64,000 nt of DNA from NCBI GenBank assembly GCA_019448385.1, contig JAGTXO010000006.1, positions 806,001 through 870,000 on the forward strand. The letters run 5' to 3'. Of the stretch, positions 18,904-30,093 are shown in pieces. How positions within the stretch are numbered: position 1 is the stretch's first letter; the number at the start of each line of letters is the position of its first letter. A program made the position numbers and the translations under genes. Source of the stretch: Diacronema lutheri. Taxonomy: Eukaryota > Haptophyta > Pavlovophyceae > Pavlovales > Pavlovaceae. Below the pieces are notes generated by a model. The model did not search any database, was not told the origin of the DNA, and saw nothing but the letters and a program-made list of their open reading frames with translations.

Positions 18904-20469
18904 TTGGAAATCCGAAAAGCGAGAATGCGCGCGTTCACGCGCGAGGAGGTGGCGCGCCACTCGGCGCCGGGCAACGCGCTGGTGATCATCGATCAGAACG
19001 TGTACGACGTAAGCAAATTCGCCGCCGCGCACCCTGGCGGCGATCGCTTCCTCCTCGAGCTCGCGGGCCAGGACGCGACGCGCACCTTCTACCAGCTGCA
19101 CCGGAAGGAGGTGCTCGCAAAGCTCGGCCCGGGGCTGCTCGTCGGCACGCTCGACGGGAGCGACCCGGCGGGCGAGGTTGAGCCGCTGCTGAGCTCGGTG
19201 CCGTTTGCCGAGGCCATGTGGAGCCGCGACGGCCACGCGAGCCCCTACTACAACGAATCGCACCGCCGCTTCCAGCGCGCGATCCGCGCCTTCTTGCGCG
19301 ACATCCAGCCCGAGGCGGACCGCTCGGAGACGGATGGGCGCGTGCCAACGCCCGAGCTGTTCCGTAAGCTCGGCGACTTTGGCCTGCTCGCCTCGCGCAT
19401 TGGCGTCCTCGGCGTGCGCCACTTGCCGCGCGGCGTCGCTCTGCCGGGTGGCGTACGACCGGACGAGTTTGACGATTTCCACGAACTGATCGCGCACGAG
19501 GAGATGGGCACGCTCGGCACGCCCGCGTTCACCAACGGGCTTGGCGGCGGGATGGTCATCGGCTTGCCGCCCGTCCTCGCATTCGGCCGGCCCGAGCTCG
19601 CGCAGCGCGTCGCCGAGGACGTGCTCAGCGGCCGCCGGCAGATCGCGCTCGCCGTCTCCGAGCCGTTCGCCGGGAGCGACGTTGCGGCCATCCGGACGAC
19701 GGCGACGCGCACGGCCGACGGACGGCACTACGTGCTCCACGGCGTGAAGAAGTGGATCACCAACGGCACGTTCGCGCACTACTTCGTGACCGCCGTGCGC
19801 ACGGGGGGCGACGGGATGCGCGGTATCTCCCTTCTGCTCGTCGAGCGCGGCGAAGGGCTGAGCACTGAGCAGATCAAGGTGATGTACGGCTCGGCGGCGG
19901 GGACGGCGCTCGTCACGCTCGACGGCGTGCGCGTGCCCGTCGAGAACCTGCTCGGCGAGGAGCACGCCGGCTTCCGCTGCATCATGTACAACTTCAACCA
20001 CGAGCGTTGGCTCATGAACGCGAGCATGCTGCGCGGCTCGCGCGCGATGCTCGAGGAGTGCTTCAAGTGGGCGCACCAGCGCGAGACGTTTGGCGACAAG
20101 CTCACCGATAAGCCCGTCATTCGCGCCAAACTCGCGCGCATGGCCGCGGTGGTCGAGTCGGCGCACGCATGGCTGGAGGCGCTCACTTTTCAAATGACGC
20201 GCATGACGCACGACGAGCAGGTGCTGCACCTGGCCGGGCCGATCGCGTTGCACAAGCTCTTTACGACGCGCACCGCGACGATGGTCGCGGACGAGGCCGC
20301 GCAGATCTTCGGCGGCCGCGCGCTCACGCAGACTGGCATGGGCCGGTACTGCGAGCGCTTCTGGCGGTCGGTCAAGTTTGGCGCGATCCTCGGCGGCTCT
20401 GAAGAGATCATGGCCGACCTCGGGATCAAGCAGGCGCTCCGGCAGTTTCCCGCGCGCGCGCGGCTGTGA
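18904..20469 (+). CDS. Cytochrome b5-acyl-CoA dehydrogenase fusion
   Basis: Single-exon, 521 residues (514 from the second ATG at 18925, which directly precedes the b5 fold). Residues 10-85 form a cytochrome b5 heme domain: FTREEVARH, then VYDVSKFAAAHPGGDRFL with the HPGG heme histidine, and a second histidine in YQLHRKEV. The rest is an acyl-CoA dehydrogenase: AVSEPFAGSDVAAIRTTA, GVKKWITNGT, VENLLGEEHAGF, HQRETFGDKL, ADEAAQIFGGRAL and GGSEEIM with the catalytic glutamate. It oxidises acyl-CoA to the enoyl-CoA with FAD, and the b5 domain could pass electrons on. Such b5-ACAD fusions are known in fungi and other protists. It lacks a C-terminal SKL-type peroxisome signal and an obvious mitochondrial presequence. 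A 46-base G tract follows 65 bp after the stop. Confidence 0.92.
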   Translation: MEIRKARMRAFTREEVARHSAPGNALVIIDQNVYDVSKFAAAHPGGDRFLLELAGQDATRTFYQLHRKEVLAKLGPGLLVGTLDGSDPAGEVEPLLSSVPFAEAMWSRDGHASPYYNESHRRFQRAIRAFLRDIQPEADRSETDGRVPTPELFRKLGDFGLLASRIGVLGVRHLPRGVALPGGVRPDEFDDFHELIAHEEMGTLGTPAFTNGLGGGMVIGLPPVLAFGRPELAQRVAEDVLSGRRQIALAVSEPFAGSDVAAIRTTATRTADGRHYVLHGVKKWITNGTFAHYFVTAVRTGGDGMRGISLLLVERGEGLSTEQIKVMYGSAAGTALVTLDGVRVPVENLLGEEHAGFRCIMYNFNHERWLMNASMLRGSRAMLEECFKWAHQRETFGDKLTDKPVIRAKLARMAAVVESAHAWLEALTFQMTRMTHDEQVLHLAGPIALHKLFTTRTATMVADEAAQIFGGRALTQTGMGRYCERFWRSVKFGAILGGSEEIMADLGIKQALRQFPARARL

Positions 20470-20533
20470 GCGACCGCGCAGGTGCGCGAAACGAGGCACG
20501 GCCATTTTCCACTTTACGCGCCGAGATGCTCGT

Positions 20534-20534
<1 letters not shown>

Positions 20535-20570
<36 letters not shown>

Positions 20571-20580
20571 GGGGGGGGGG
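20535..20580. repeat. 46-base G tract
   Basis: Forty-five G residues interrupted by a single A at 20570, in the 3' flank of the acyl-CoA dehydrogenase gene and upstream of the SYCP2-like gene. Strong potential for G-quadruplex or R-loop formation; length may vary with sequencing. Confidence 0.95.
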
Positions 20581-20736
20581 CGTTTCCGAGCGCGCGCTCG
20601 CATTGCGCCGCACAGCTCTCACCCGAGCTCGCAGACGTGATGACAACGAAGTACAGCATAATAATGCGGAAAAAAAGGAGAAAAAAGGGGAAAGATAAGC
20701 CTGCCAGATTTGGGCGGGAGGACAACGCTGAGACGC

Positions 20737-22738
20737 ATGCCGTACCGGGAGAAGGGCGAGAGCGAGGATGTGCGCTCGAGCGTCATCGCGTGCGTCGACC
20801 ATTTGGATGCGCTGGCAAGCGCACCGGACGCCACAGCTGCGGACAAGGTCATCGAGCAGATCGTCAATGGTTTGCGCGGCGCGGCGGAAGTCGCGGTCGG
20901 CAGCCCGAAGAGCATGCATGACGTGCTGCACGGCGACGTGCCAGAGATCCTTGTGAAGAACTTTGCGGAGCCAGCGCGCGAGCAGCCGGTCATCGCGCGC
21001 GAGTGCTTCATGTTCATCGGCGCGCTCATCGACACGGCGACCGCGGCCAAGCGGAGCAAGGCGCTCATCTGCAACCGCCCGACCGCCGCGACCGAGTGGG
21101 TCGTGCGTACGGCGCTCGACGGCCCACGCCCGTCGAGCGCCGACGCGCGGCTCGGCGAGCGGCTCGAGGGCCAGATGGCCGCGACGGCGGTGATGGAGCT
21201 TCTCGCACGCGACCCCTTTGGCCGCGCGATGCTCCTCGATATCGCGCCGCTCGAGCGCATGTGGGGCGCGGCGCGCGCGTGCGCGTCCGGCGCGATCAGC
21301 TCGGCGTTGCTCAAGGTCATCGGCGCGCTCGGCTCGGAGGCCGAGCTGCACGGGCTGGTTGGCAGCTGCACGGCGAGCCTGACGGACTTGTACAACGGCG
21401 AGTTTGACTTTGCGCGCATCGCGCAGCACGCGCTCGACAGCGCGCGCCTCGCCGACGGCCAGCTCGTCGAGCTCTCGCCCAAGCAACTCTGGTGCTTTGG
21501 TGCGCGCCGCGCATGCGCGCCCGTATGCGCTGAGCGCACCGCGGCGCTCGTCGCGCGCGTTCGGCCGATGCGCACCGCTGCGCCGCTCGCGCGTGCGCCG
21601 CGACGTGCCTGGCTCGCGCACACCCTTGCGGCGCCTCAACATACGCCCGCCTGGTGCGCGCTCTACGCTCGCGCCCAGGCGTGCGCGCGAATTGCGAGCG
21701 CCTTCGCTTCGAGCAGAACCACGTCGAACTTGAGCTTGCGCTCGCGGGCAGGGCGGGCGGCTCGGAGGCCGACGAGGATGGTGGCGCGCAGCCCGGTGCG
21801 GCCATCTTCATCGCGCGCGCCGACCTGGCCTCGAGCTCGTGGTCCAAGGACATTGGCGCGCTCTCGCTCCAGCTGCGTGCGAGCTCGATCGAGCGCGTCA
21901 AGTACACCCTTGATTTTGCGGACGGCGACGAGACGCGCACAGCGGGCGGCGCGCGCGGCGCGAAGGAGGCGAGCTCGATCGTGTTCGAGCTGGACGCTGC
22001 AGACGCACGCAGCGTCGCGCGCAAGCCGTCCGCGCCCAACTTTCTCGGCGCCGTGCTCGCGCTGTGCCCTGCGCTTGAGACGGTGAGCAAGATGTACGTG
22101 GCCAGCAAGGCGGCGGTCGTGCGCGTGCCCGTCAGCGCGCGGCCTGGCGGCTCGCAGCCCAACGATAGGCAGCACGAGGCTGTCGACGGCGAGCGCACGC
22201 CGGCGTTGCTCGAGCTGCGCGCTTCGAAGGGCAGCACCATTCTCGAGCAGCGCCGCGCGAGCGAGCCTCGCCCCGACGCAGTGACTTCGCGCGTGGACGA
22301 GCCGCCGCCGCCGCAGCGGCAGCAACAGCCGCCCGCGACAGGGCGCGGCGCGCGCCTCACGCCGCGCGACGCGACCTCCAGCGCGGCGCTCGGCGGCAAG
22401 GCAACGTCACTGCCGCGCAGCACCTCCGTGTCCAAGGGCAGCGTCCGCGCGCCAACCGTGACGCCTGCCGGCGCTGCGCACGTGAACGCAAAGGGCGGCG
22501 CGCACGACAGCTTCCGCGTCTTTGAAAGCGTGAAGTCTCTTTATCCCGAGGACGGCGCCGCGCGCATCCTCGCTACGACGACGACGACGACGCTCCGTGC
22601 GCGCGCGCGCAGAGCACACGCCTTACCCTGCGCCGAGCCGCTGCGCTTCGTGCACGCGCCGCCTTGCGGCTGCGCTGTGCGCAGCGCAAACGCGTGCACA
22701 CACGTTTCTCACCCTGTGCACTGCCTCCTTCCCCTGCC

Positions 22739-22779
<41 letters not shown>

Positions 22780-24797
22780 TTTCCCCCCCCCAAGCCGGCG
22801 GGCCCAACCTGCACGCAGTCGCGGCGCACGCGGGCGCCGCTGCTGCGCCGCAGCGCGGTGCGAGCACGGGCAACGGCTCGGCGCCCAAGGCGGATTCCGA
22901 TGCGCCCGAGAAGGGAGCGGCCGTGGCACAGCTTGCCGAGGCGGCGAGCGCAGCGCGCCCTTCGACAGCGGCGCAGCGTGGCGCGCCGCTGCCAGCCAAC
23001 GCGGGCGTGGCGCCCGCGTTGGACGCGCGCGCCGGCGGAGACGCCGTCGACGGCGCGGTCGAGCGCTCGCCTTTCGCGATCAACGGCCGTGGCGCGGCGC
23101 GCGGCGGTGCGGCGGCCAAGTCTGCCACAACGCCCGCGCCAGCTGCGTCGCCAGCCAAGGGCGCCGCTCAGCAACGCTCGCGCCAACGCGCGCAGCCCGC
23201 ACGGCCAGCGCAGCCAGCGCGCACGTCGCCGCGCTCCAAAGCAAAAGCCAACGCGTCAACCACCGCCGCCGCGCAGCTTTTGGCGCCGCCCGTCGACGAT
23301 GCCGACGGCGCCTTTGAGCCCAACTTTGACGACCTGCTTGGCAGCGACGACGTGCAGCTCGACCTCGCGCCGTCGGCCAAGCCTGCGACATCCAAAAAGG
23401 GTGCGGCGCGGTCGGCACTGCAGCAGCCCGCGCGCGCCTCGCGCCAGCCCGCCAAGAAGGACGCCAAGAGCGCCGCTCCCGCCACGGCCAATGCGGCGCG
23501 CGCGCCTACGCGTGTGGACGACGGCGCCGGCACGCAAGCGCTCGCACGCGCGAAGCACGCGTCGCCACCGCAGGGCGACGCGCTCTGCGAGCGCCCGCCC
23601 GCCAAAAGCGTGCGCTTTGGCGAGCGCACGGCAGTGCTCAAGGCAGAGGCGGCCGGCACGCGCGCAGCGGATGCAGCTGCGGCCGCGGCGGCGCTCGCAC
23701 GCCGCGCGGCGGTCCGCATCGCCGAGGGCGGAGCCGCCGTGCACGGCGCGACGCTCACGCTCGCTGAGCGGATGATGGAGGCGGCTGCTCCGACCGGCCA
23801 GACGCTCGCCTTCGACGAGGCGGTCGAGCAAGGCGCAAAGGCCGCCGGCGGCGCGCACTCGGTCACTGGCGCGCTCGCGCTCGTGCAGATGGACTGGACG
23901 AGCAACGTGCCGGATATGGACGCCGAGCTCGCGCTTGCCGTCGACGCCGCCGCCGACGATCTCTGCCTGCCTGACGCGTCGCACGAGCCACTTGACTTCG
24001 GCGCGCGCGCAGCCACGCCAGCGCTCTCCACCACGGGGCGCACGCAGTGGCGCGCGCCGCCCGTGCCCAGCGCGGGCACCGCGAAGCGCGCGCCGGCGGC
24101 GACGGCCACCGCCGCCGCGACGACGCTCGATACGCCGATAGGGGACGTGCTCCGCGCGCCTGGCGCTGCGGTCTCGCGCCCCACGGCCAAGGACCGGCTC
24201 GGCCACGGCGGCCTCGCGCACGCCGCGGCGGTGATTGCCGCCAAGCGCGGCGCGTATGCGGCGACGCCGTCAGCCGCGCTGCGCGCGCACATTGGCGACG
24301 ACGCAATCGCGATGCACGCCGCGGCGATCATCAACCGCCTCACGGACAAGGCGGTCCTCGTGGCCAAGCGCAAGCGCGAAAGCATCGAGCACATCGATCG
24401 CAATCTGCTGCGCAACGTTGACGGCCTGCGCGTCCGGTGCTCGGACGCCCTCGACGAGCACGTGCACGAGTTGACCGAGCAGAACGCGCTGAACGTCAGC
24501 AAGATTGACGCGTTCGTCTCGCGCACGGAGGAGGACCTCTGTTCCGACTTCACGCTGCGCGTCGGCGCGCTGCTCTCCGAGTGGCAATCTCACAACAAGG
24601 AGCTCGTCGAGCGCGCGCAGTCCGTGCTCGAATCGGGCGAGGCCAAGGTCAGCGCGCTGGTGCTCGAGTCCAAGCGCGAGCTCGGGCGCATCACGGCGGC
24701 GCACGCGGACGCGATGCGCCACCAGCTGCACTCGAGCGCGAGCTCGACCGTGCTCGATTGCTTTGGCACCGTCTTCAAGGGCGCTCTCACCGCCTGA
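20737..24797 (+). CDS. Possible SYCP2-like meiotic axis protein
   Basis: Exons 20737-21499, 21679-22596 and 22795-24797 join in phase (both introns start GTGCGC; the second carries a 38-base C run) to about 1,227 residues. Residues 1-254 are an armadillo-like helical domain (MHDVLHGDVPEILVKNF, ECFMFIGALIDTATAAKRS). Next is a PH-like segment: FEQNHVELELAL, LQLRASSIERVKYTL, IVFELDAADAR. A long Ala/Pro/Lys-rich disordered middle follows, then a C-terminal coiled coil (VDGLRVRCSDALDEHVHELT to AHADAMRHQLHSS). Armadillo-like plus PH-like plus distal coiled coil is the layout of SYCP2/Red1/ASY3 chromosome-axis proteins, which recruit HORMA proteins in meiosis. I rely on architecture and the PH-like strand pattern, not on invariant motifs, so the family call is tentative. 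The gene itself is well supported. Confidence 0.5.
22742..22791. repeat. C tract at intron 3' end
   Basis: Thirty-eight C residues, TTT, then about nine more C residues, ending right before the AAG acceptor of the second intron of the SYCP2-like gene. It appears to serve as the polypyrimidine tract. Confidence 0.9.
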
Positions 24798-24979
24798 TCG
24801 CGGCAGCGCACTGGCACGCCGCGCCGCGTTGCGCCCAGCCGCTCTGCGCTGTCGCTCGCGGCGCAACGCGTACGCTGGCGGCGCGTTCGTCGAACGCCCA
24901 AATGCAGGGCGGCGCCCGCGGCGGGACGCGCTACGGCCATGCCATCGGCTGACAGCACACCGTGTGGCACACAGAGTCT

Positions 24980-25975
24980 CTAGCCAAGGCGGGTCGTGAA
25001 TGCCCGTTTCCTCCGTGACTTGAGGAAAGCGAAAAGCCCGGGCAAGCCGCCGAGGTACGCGCGGAAGAGCTCTTCCTGCAGCGGGTTGTCGGCAAGCGCG
25101 AGGAGGGTGAGGTGCTCGTGCATCCTGGCGATGCTGGCAGGCAACGTCTGCAACTCGTTCGTGTCGAGGTACAGCTTCTTCAGCACGGTCAGTGTCTCAA
25201 TCTCGTTGGGGATCTGGCGCAGCTTGTTGTCGCCGAGGTCGACGATTTCCATATCCCTCACGAGCGCAAACAGCTCGGGCGGGACGGCTGTCAGGCCCTG
25301 CCCGCGAAGGACGAGCGTCTTGCTCGCCTGCGCGCGCTTGATCGTGGCCGCCCACGCTTCGACCGACTCGCTGCCGTCGCCAATCTCACGCAGCTCGTCG
25401 GCCTCGACGGCCTCCTGCGCCACGATTCTGCGCGCCTCCGCCTGCGCGAGCTTGTCGACCTCGCCGAGCTTGAGCTCGATGTCGGCAGGCCGCACGGGGC
25501 GCTCGTTCTCGATGTTTTTGAGGTGTGCGACCGCGTCGTAGAGCATGTCAATTCGCATTTTCTCGGCGAGCGTCGTGAGGTACATGGGCGTGCCGGGCTC
25601 TTGCAGCGCGAGCTCGTTCGTCTTGGACTTGAGCAGCCCGGGGCACGAGATGGCCCACACGCTGACCAGCGTTGGCCGCTCGATAAACTTGCGCATGATG
25701 TCCGCGCATGTCGTGTAGGCCGAGTGGTAGACGCGCATCTCGTCGAGGATCTTCCTGCAACGCGTGCGCCGTCGAAGAACCGGCGACGGCCCACGCATGC
25801 GGTGAGGCGTGGGGAGGCGCGTCGCGGGCGAGCAGCGCACCAGGGCCAGGCGCCGCGGCGCGCACTTGTGGTATCGCCTCGTATCGCGCGTCTGCATTTC
25901 AATGTCCGCCCATCGCGCCGACGTCTTGAGCATTTTTCGCGCGACGTCCTTCACGGGGTCGACGCTGCTCTCCAT
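24980..25975 (-). CDS. Leucine-rich-repeat protein
   Basis: Exons 25866-25975 and 24980-25754 (intron 25755-25865, GTGCGC...GCAG, joining YHK/KILDEM in phase) give 294 residues from MESSVDPVKDVARK. The N-terminal half is helical (RVYHSAYTTCADIMRKFIE, LKLGEVDKLAQAEARRIVAQ). The C-terminal half is a set of about five LRRs of the Shoc2/PIRL type (KTLVLRGQGLTAVPPELFAL, VDLGDNKLRQIPNEIETL, LYLDTNELQTLPASIARM, LALADNPLQEE). Such proteins act as interaction scaffolds, often in Ras signalling, but nothing here shows a partner. I preferred this ATG to the one at 26062, which would overlap the divergent GST start. Confidence 0.8.
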   Translation of the reverse strand: MESSVDPVKDVARKMLKTSARWADIEMQTRDTRRYHKCAPRRLALVRCSPATRLPTPHRMRGPSPVLRRRTRCRKILDEMRVYHSAYTTCADIMRKFIERPTLVSVWAISCPGLLKSKTNELALQEPGTPMYLTTLAEKMRIDMLYDAVAHLKNIENERPVRPADIELKLGEVDKLAQAEARRIVAQEAVEADELREIGDGSESVEAWAATIKRAQASKTLVLRGQGLTAVPPELFALVRDMEIVDLGDNKLRQIPNEIETLTVLKKLYLDTNELQTLPASIARMHEHLTLLALADNPLQEELFRAYLGGLPGLFAFLKSRRKRAFTTRLG

Positions 25976-26051
25976 GCTGGTTTGGCGAAACGGAATCCCG
26001 CAGGTCCCCCGGTGTCCGACCCCGGTGTCCGACCCGACCAGACCCGAAGTC
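25976..26051. promoter_or_regulatory. 76-bp divergent promoter region
   Basis: Lies between the LRR gene (minus) and the GST gene (plus). It contains a tandem pair of GGTGTCCGACCC(C/G)-type motifs (near 26010 and 26023), which may be a regulatory duplication. Confidence 0.4.
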
Positions 26052-27203
26052 ATGCTGCGCACGGTCGCCGGAGTGGGCGCGGGCTTCGCGCTCGGCTACT
26101 GCATGCCCAAGCTGGACGCGCTCGCGCCGCTCGCCGAGCCGGTGGAGCAGGCGCTCCACAAGCTTCACCTCCAGTTCGGGCCCAAGCCCAACATTCAGCT
26201 CACGTGCGCACCGCGCGTGCGATTCGCGCGAGCTGCGCGCATCGCGCCGCGCGCATCGCGCGGGCGAGCCGGCGCGCGGCGCGCGGCAACGCGGGTGCGT
26301 GATGCTGCCACGCGCATGCGCCATCGCGCGCTCTCGCGCCGTTCACGCTCCTCACTTGACCGGGCGTCGCCTGCATGCGTGTCTTGCGCGCGTGCAGCTA
26401 CTTTGACATCGCCGGCGTGGCCGAGAAGGTGCGGCTGACGTGCGTGGTGGGCAAGCTGCCATTCAATGACGTGCGCGTCAGCTTCGAGCAGTGGCCAAAG
26501 CTCAAGCCCACGTCCAAGTTTGGGCAGCTGCCGATGATGGAGGTCGACGGCACGACGGTCGCGCAGTCGTCCGCGATGCTCAACTACGTGGGCAAGGTGA
26601 CGGGCATGTACCCGTCCGAGCCGAAGAAGGCGCTCAAGGTGGACGAGGTGATCGGGCTGCACGAGGACCTGTGGGGCGCCATCCGCCCCTCTATCCTCGT
26701 CATGCGCGACCCGAAGCTCTCGCAGAAAGAGGCGCAGCGCCGGCAGGCGGAGATGCGCAAGGAGCTGGCCGACGAGAAGATCCCCGCGATTTTGGGCTTC
26801 TTCGAGAAGATGCTCGCCGAGAACGGCACGGGCTTTTTCGTGGGCAGCACGCCCACCACCGCCGACATCGCCGTCTACACGCAGCTTCGCGCGCTGCAGG
26901 CTGGCTACCTCGACGGTAAGCGCAGCGCCGAACGCGCGCGCGGGATCGCGCCGAACGCGCGCGCGCGGCCGCGCCGAGCGCGCGCGCGCGGCCGAATGCA
27001 CAGCGAGCCGGCGTGCGCGTGGATGCCGCGCGACCTCGTGACCGCTGCCGCGCCCCTTCCGCCCTCCCGCTTGCTCGCGCTCGCGCCGACTTTCAAAAGG
27101 CATCCCGAAGACTTGCGTCGATCCGTTCCCGAAGCTCAAGGCGTTCTACAACCAGATCAACAGCCGGCCAGAGGTGGAGGAGTGGTACAAGAAGAAGAAG
27201 TGA
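26052..27203 (+). CDS. Membrane-anchored sigma-type glutathione S-transferase
   Basis: Exons 26052-26203, 26398-26915 and 27100-27203 (donors GTGCGC and GTAAGC) join in phase to 257 residues. The thioredoxin-like half starts NIQLTYFDIAGVAEKVRL, with the family tyrosine in LTYFD, and includes GQLPMMEVDG and QSSAMLNYVGKVTG, the glutathione-binding loop. The all-helical half has NGTGFFVGSTPTTADIAVYT, and the end NQINSRPEVEEWYKKKK is typical of GSTs. An extra roughly 50 residues precede it (MLRTVAGVGAGFALGYCMPK), a possible membrane anchor or organelle leader. GSTs conjugate glutathione to electrophiles or isomerise prostaglandin-like substrates; the substrate here is unknown. Exon 3 is short and its AAG acceptor has only a modest pyrimidine tract. 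Confidence 0.88.
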
Positions 27204-27294
27204 GCGTTCGCTAGGCGCGCCTCGCGCTGATCTGCCATGTGCCGGCGTTTCTTCGTCCTTGAATAAGCGCCTGCAGCCGCGACGTTGGGGCAGG

Positions 27295-27340
27295 GCTCGT
27301 GCGAGTCGTGCCACACCGCTCGTGCAAGTCGTGCCACACC
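27295..27340. repeat. 23-bp tandem duplication
   Basis: GCTCGTGCGAGTCGTGCCAC and its near copy with one A for G lie head to tail (27295-27317 and 27318-27340) in the 322-bp gap between the GST stop and the XPG start. A third, weaker copy of the GTGCTGCACGC type follows. No gene is seen in this gap. Confidence 0.75.
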
Positions 27341-27524
27341 ACATGCGGGGTGCTGCACGCACTTGCCGCGTTGAGTGCTCCGAGAGGCAGCCAGCCGCCT
27401 GCCGGCCGCTGCCTGGCGTGAAACTTGCATCGACCCCACAGTGTCGTCACTTGACTCGTGGCTTCGACTCAAGAGCCGCGCGGGCGCGAGCGAGGCGGAC
27501 GGGTTCGGCGTCGGCGCGGCGGCC

Positions 27525-30045
27525 ATGGGCGTGACCGGGTTGTGGGACCTGCTGGCGCCATGCACGCGGCGCGTCTCAGTTGAATCGCTCGCGCGCAAGC
27601 GCATCGCGGTCGACGCGTCGATCTGGCTCATCCAGTTCATCAAGGCAATGCGCGACGAGCGAGGCGAGATGCTGCGGAACGCGCCGCTCATTGGCCTCTT
27701 CCGCCGGCTGTGCAAGCTGCTTTTCCTGCACGTCAAGCCGGTGCTCGTGTTCGACGGCGCAACGCCTGAGCTCAAGATGCGCACCCTCGCGCGCCGCCGC
27801 GCCGTGCGCGACAAGCAGGAGCGCAACCTCAAGAAGACGGCGGAGAAGCTCTTCCTCGCGCAGATGCGGCGCACGCTGCCGCACGCCGCGCCGGCGCCGG
27901 CGACCACGGGCGTCGCGGCGAGCGCGCGCGCGAGCGCAAGCGGCAGCGCGCTCATCGCGCGAGCTCCCGTCGCGCCTGTCGCCGCGGGCGTCGGCTCGTT
28001 TGACGGCGTGCGAACGCTCAGCGACGTGGAGGACGAGGAGATGGCGCTCGACGCCGGTCTCGAGCGCGCGCCGGCCGCGCCGTACTTCGGCGCGGGCGGG
28101 AGCGGCGGTGCGGGCGGGAGCGGTGGCGCGGGCGGGTGTGGCATCGCGCTCTGCACCGCCGAGCCGCTGAGCGACTCGGCCGCCGACTCGGACGACGACG
28201 ACGGCGACTGGCGCGCGCGTGCGGGCAGCGCGGACGGTGAGACCGTGACGCTGCAGGACCTCATTGACGCGGCGCGGCGCAAGCGGCACGAGTCGCACGG
28301 CGGGAAGGGCAAGGTGATGCGGCTTGTGCCGACGGGCTCGACCTCGAGCGCCGCCGGCCAGATCATCATCCCGCGCAACGCGCCCGTAAGTGAGGACGTG
28401 ATCAATGCACTCCCCGCCGCGCTCCAGTATGAGGTGCTTCATGAAGTGAAATACTCGGAGCGCGGCAAGCGGCGGGTCGGGCTCGTGCGGCAGGCGCACT
28501 CGATCGAGGCCTTCTCGCGTGCGCAGCTCTCCAACTACGTGGCCATCTCGCGCATCTCCGAGCGCATCGAGAAGGTTCGCGGAAAGCTCGGCGGCGGCGT
28601 AGATGATGGGAGCGGGCGCGCGATCGCGTCACAGCCGGGCAAGGGCTTTGTGCATCGCAAGTCGGCGCGGCCGGGCGGGCCGGTGCGCGCGTCGGACGGC
28701 AAGGACGAGGGCGGCGCTGGCTTCTTCGCCGATGCCGCAGCCGACGGCGCAACGGCCGGAAGCGACGAAGAAGGCGAAGTGCCGCGTGCGCGCGCGCTCG
28801 GCGCCGTTGTGCGAGCCGGCGGCGATGGCGGCGATCCTGGCGCCCGCGACGAGGCACTCGCGCCGGCGCGCGCGCACGCGCGCGGCTCGAGCATCCAATA
28901 CGCGGACGGGTTGGGCAGAGAGGGCGGCGCGTGCGCGCTGAGCGTGCGCGATGGCGCTAGCGCCGCCGGCGAGGCGCGCGGAGCCGAACGGCGGCGGGGG
29001 CGCGAGGAGGAGGCGGAGGGCGACGACGACGATAGCGACGACGGCGGCTTTGAGCTTGAGCATGGCGCGCTCCGAGGCGGGAAGCGTGCTGGTCTTACGT
29101 GGGACAACCCATTTGCGGCCACGGCGCGCGCGGCGGCTTCGCGCACGGCGCTGCGCAAGCGGCCGGCCGCCGCCGCGGGCGCCGCCGAGCACGCCGGGCG
29201 CGGCGGCGGCGGTGGCGCGCCCGCACCGATCTTCGTCGATGCGAGCGGTCAAGCGCACGCGAGCTTGGAGGAGGCGGAGGCTGCAGACATGGAGTTGGGC
29301 GAAGCCCTTTCGCTGTCGCTCGTGCGCGCAGCGGACGAAGGGCGAGCGGACGGCGCGTGTAGGGAGACGGCGATCAATCTCTTTGACGGTGGACACGCGA
29401 ACGGCGACCACGATGGCGGTCGCCGCCCGGGCGGAGTCCACGGCACGGACGGCGAGGACAACGAGGCGGGCGCGATCGAGGTCACGATCAGCCTCGAGGA
29501 CGGAGAGTTTTGTGCCGGCGGTTCGTCAGACGATGAGTTTGGCGCCGCGCTCGCCTCGCCAGACTCGCCCGACAAGCGCTCGGCGCGCGCGACGGCGATC
29601 GCGCAGCGCGCGCGCGCTGGCGGCGCGTCACTGCAACGCGCCGAGCACGGTGGGCGCGGCAACCGCGCAGCAGTCGGCGACCTGAGCGGTGGTGATGACG
29701 GCTGTGACGACGAATACGGGGCGGGCGACGGCAGCGCGGGGTATGCCGCCGCACTGGTCGACCCGAGCAGGCCGCTGCCTGCCGATCACTGGTTCCGCAC
29801 CAAGCAGCGCCTCTTCAGCTCTCTGTCTGCGCCGCGGCGCGACGGCGACGACGACGACAACGATGGCGGCGCCTCGGGCGTGCGCGCAGCACGCGGCGCG
29901 AACCGCGCGCCGACGGCGAACGTCGGCTGCGCGCACCCGGCAGAGCCCCGAGGCGGCGCCATGCTTGCGCCGGTGCGCGCGGTTGGCTTTATGGAGGATG
30001 GGGTCGTCACGATGGCTGCGTCATACGGGCTTGACGGCCGCACTC

Positions 30046-30093
<48 letters not shown>

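Noticed and set aside
24980-26062. LRR protein starting at 26062
   Set aside because: Would overlap the start of the divergent GST gene; a better Met lies at 25975 and the extra residues look non-coding.
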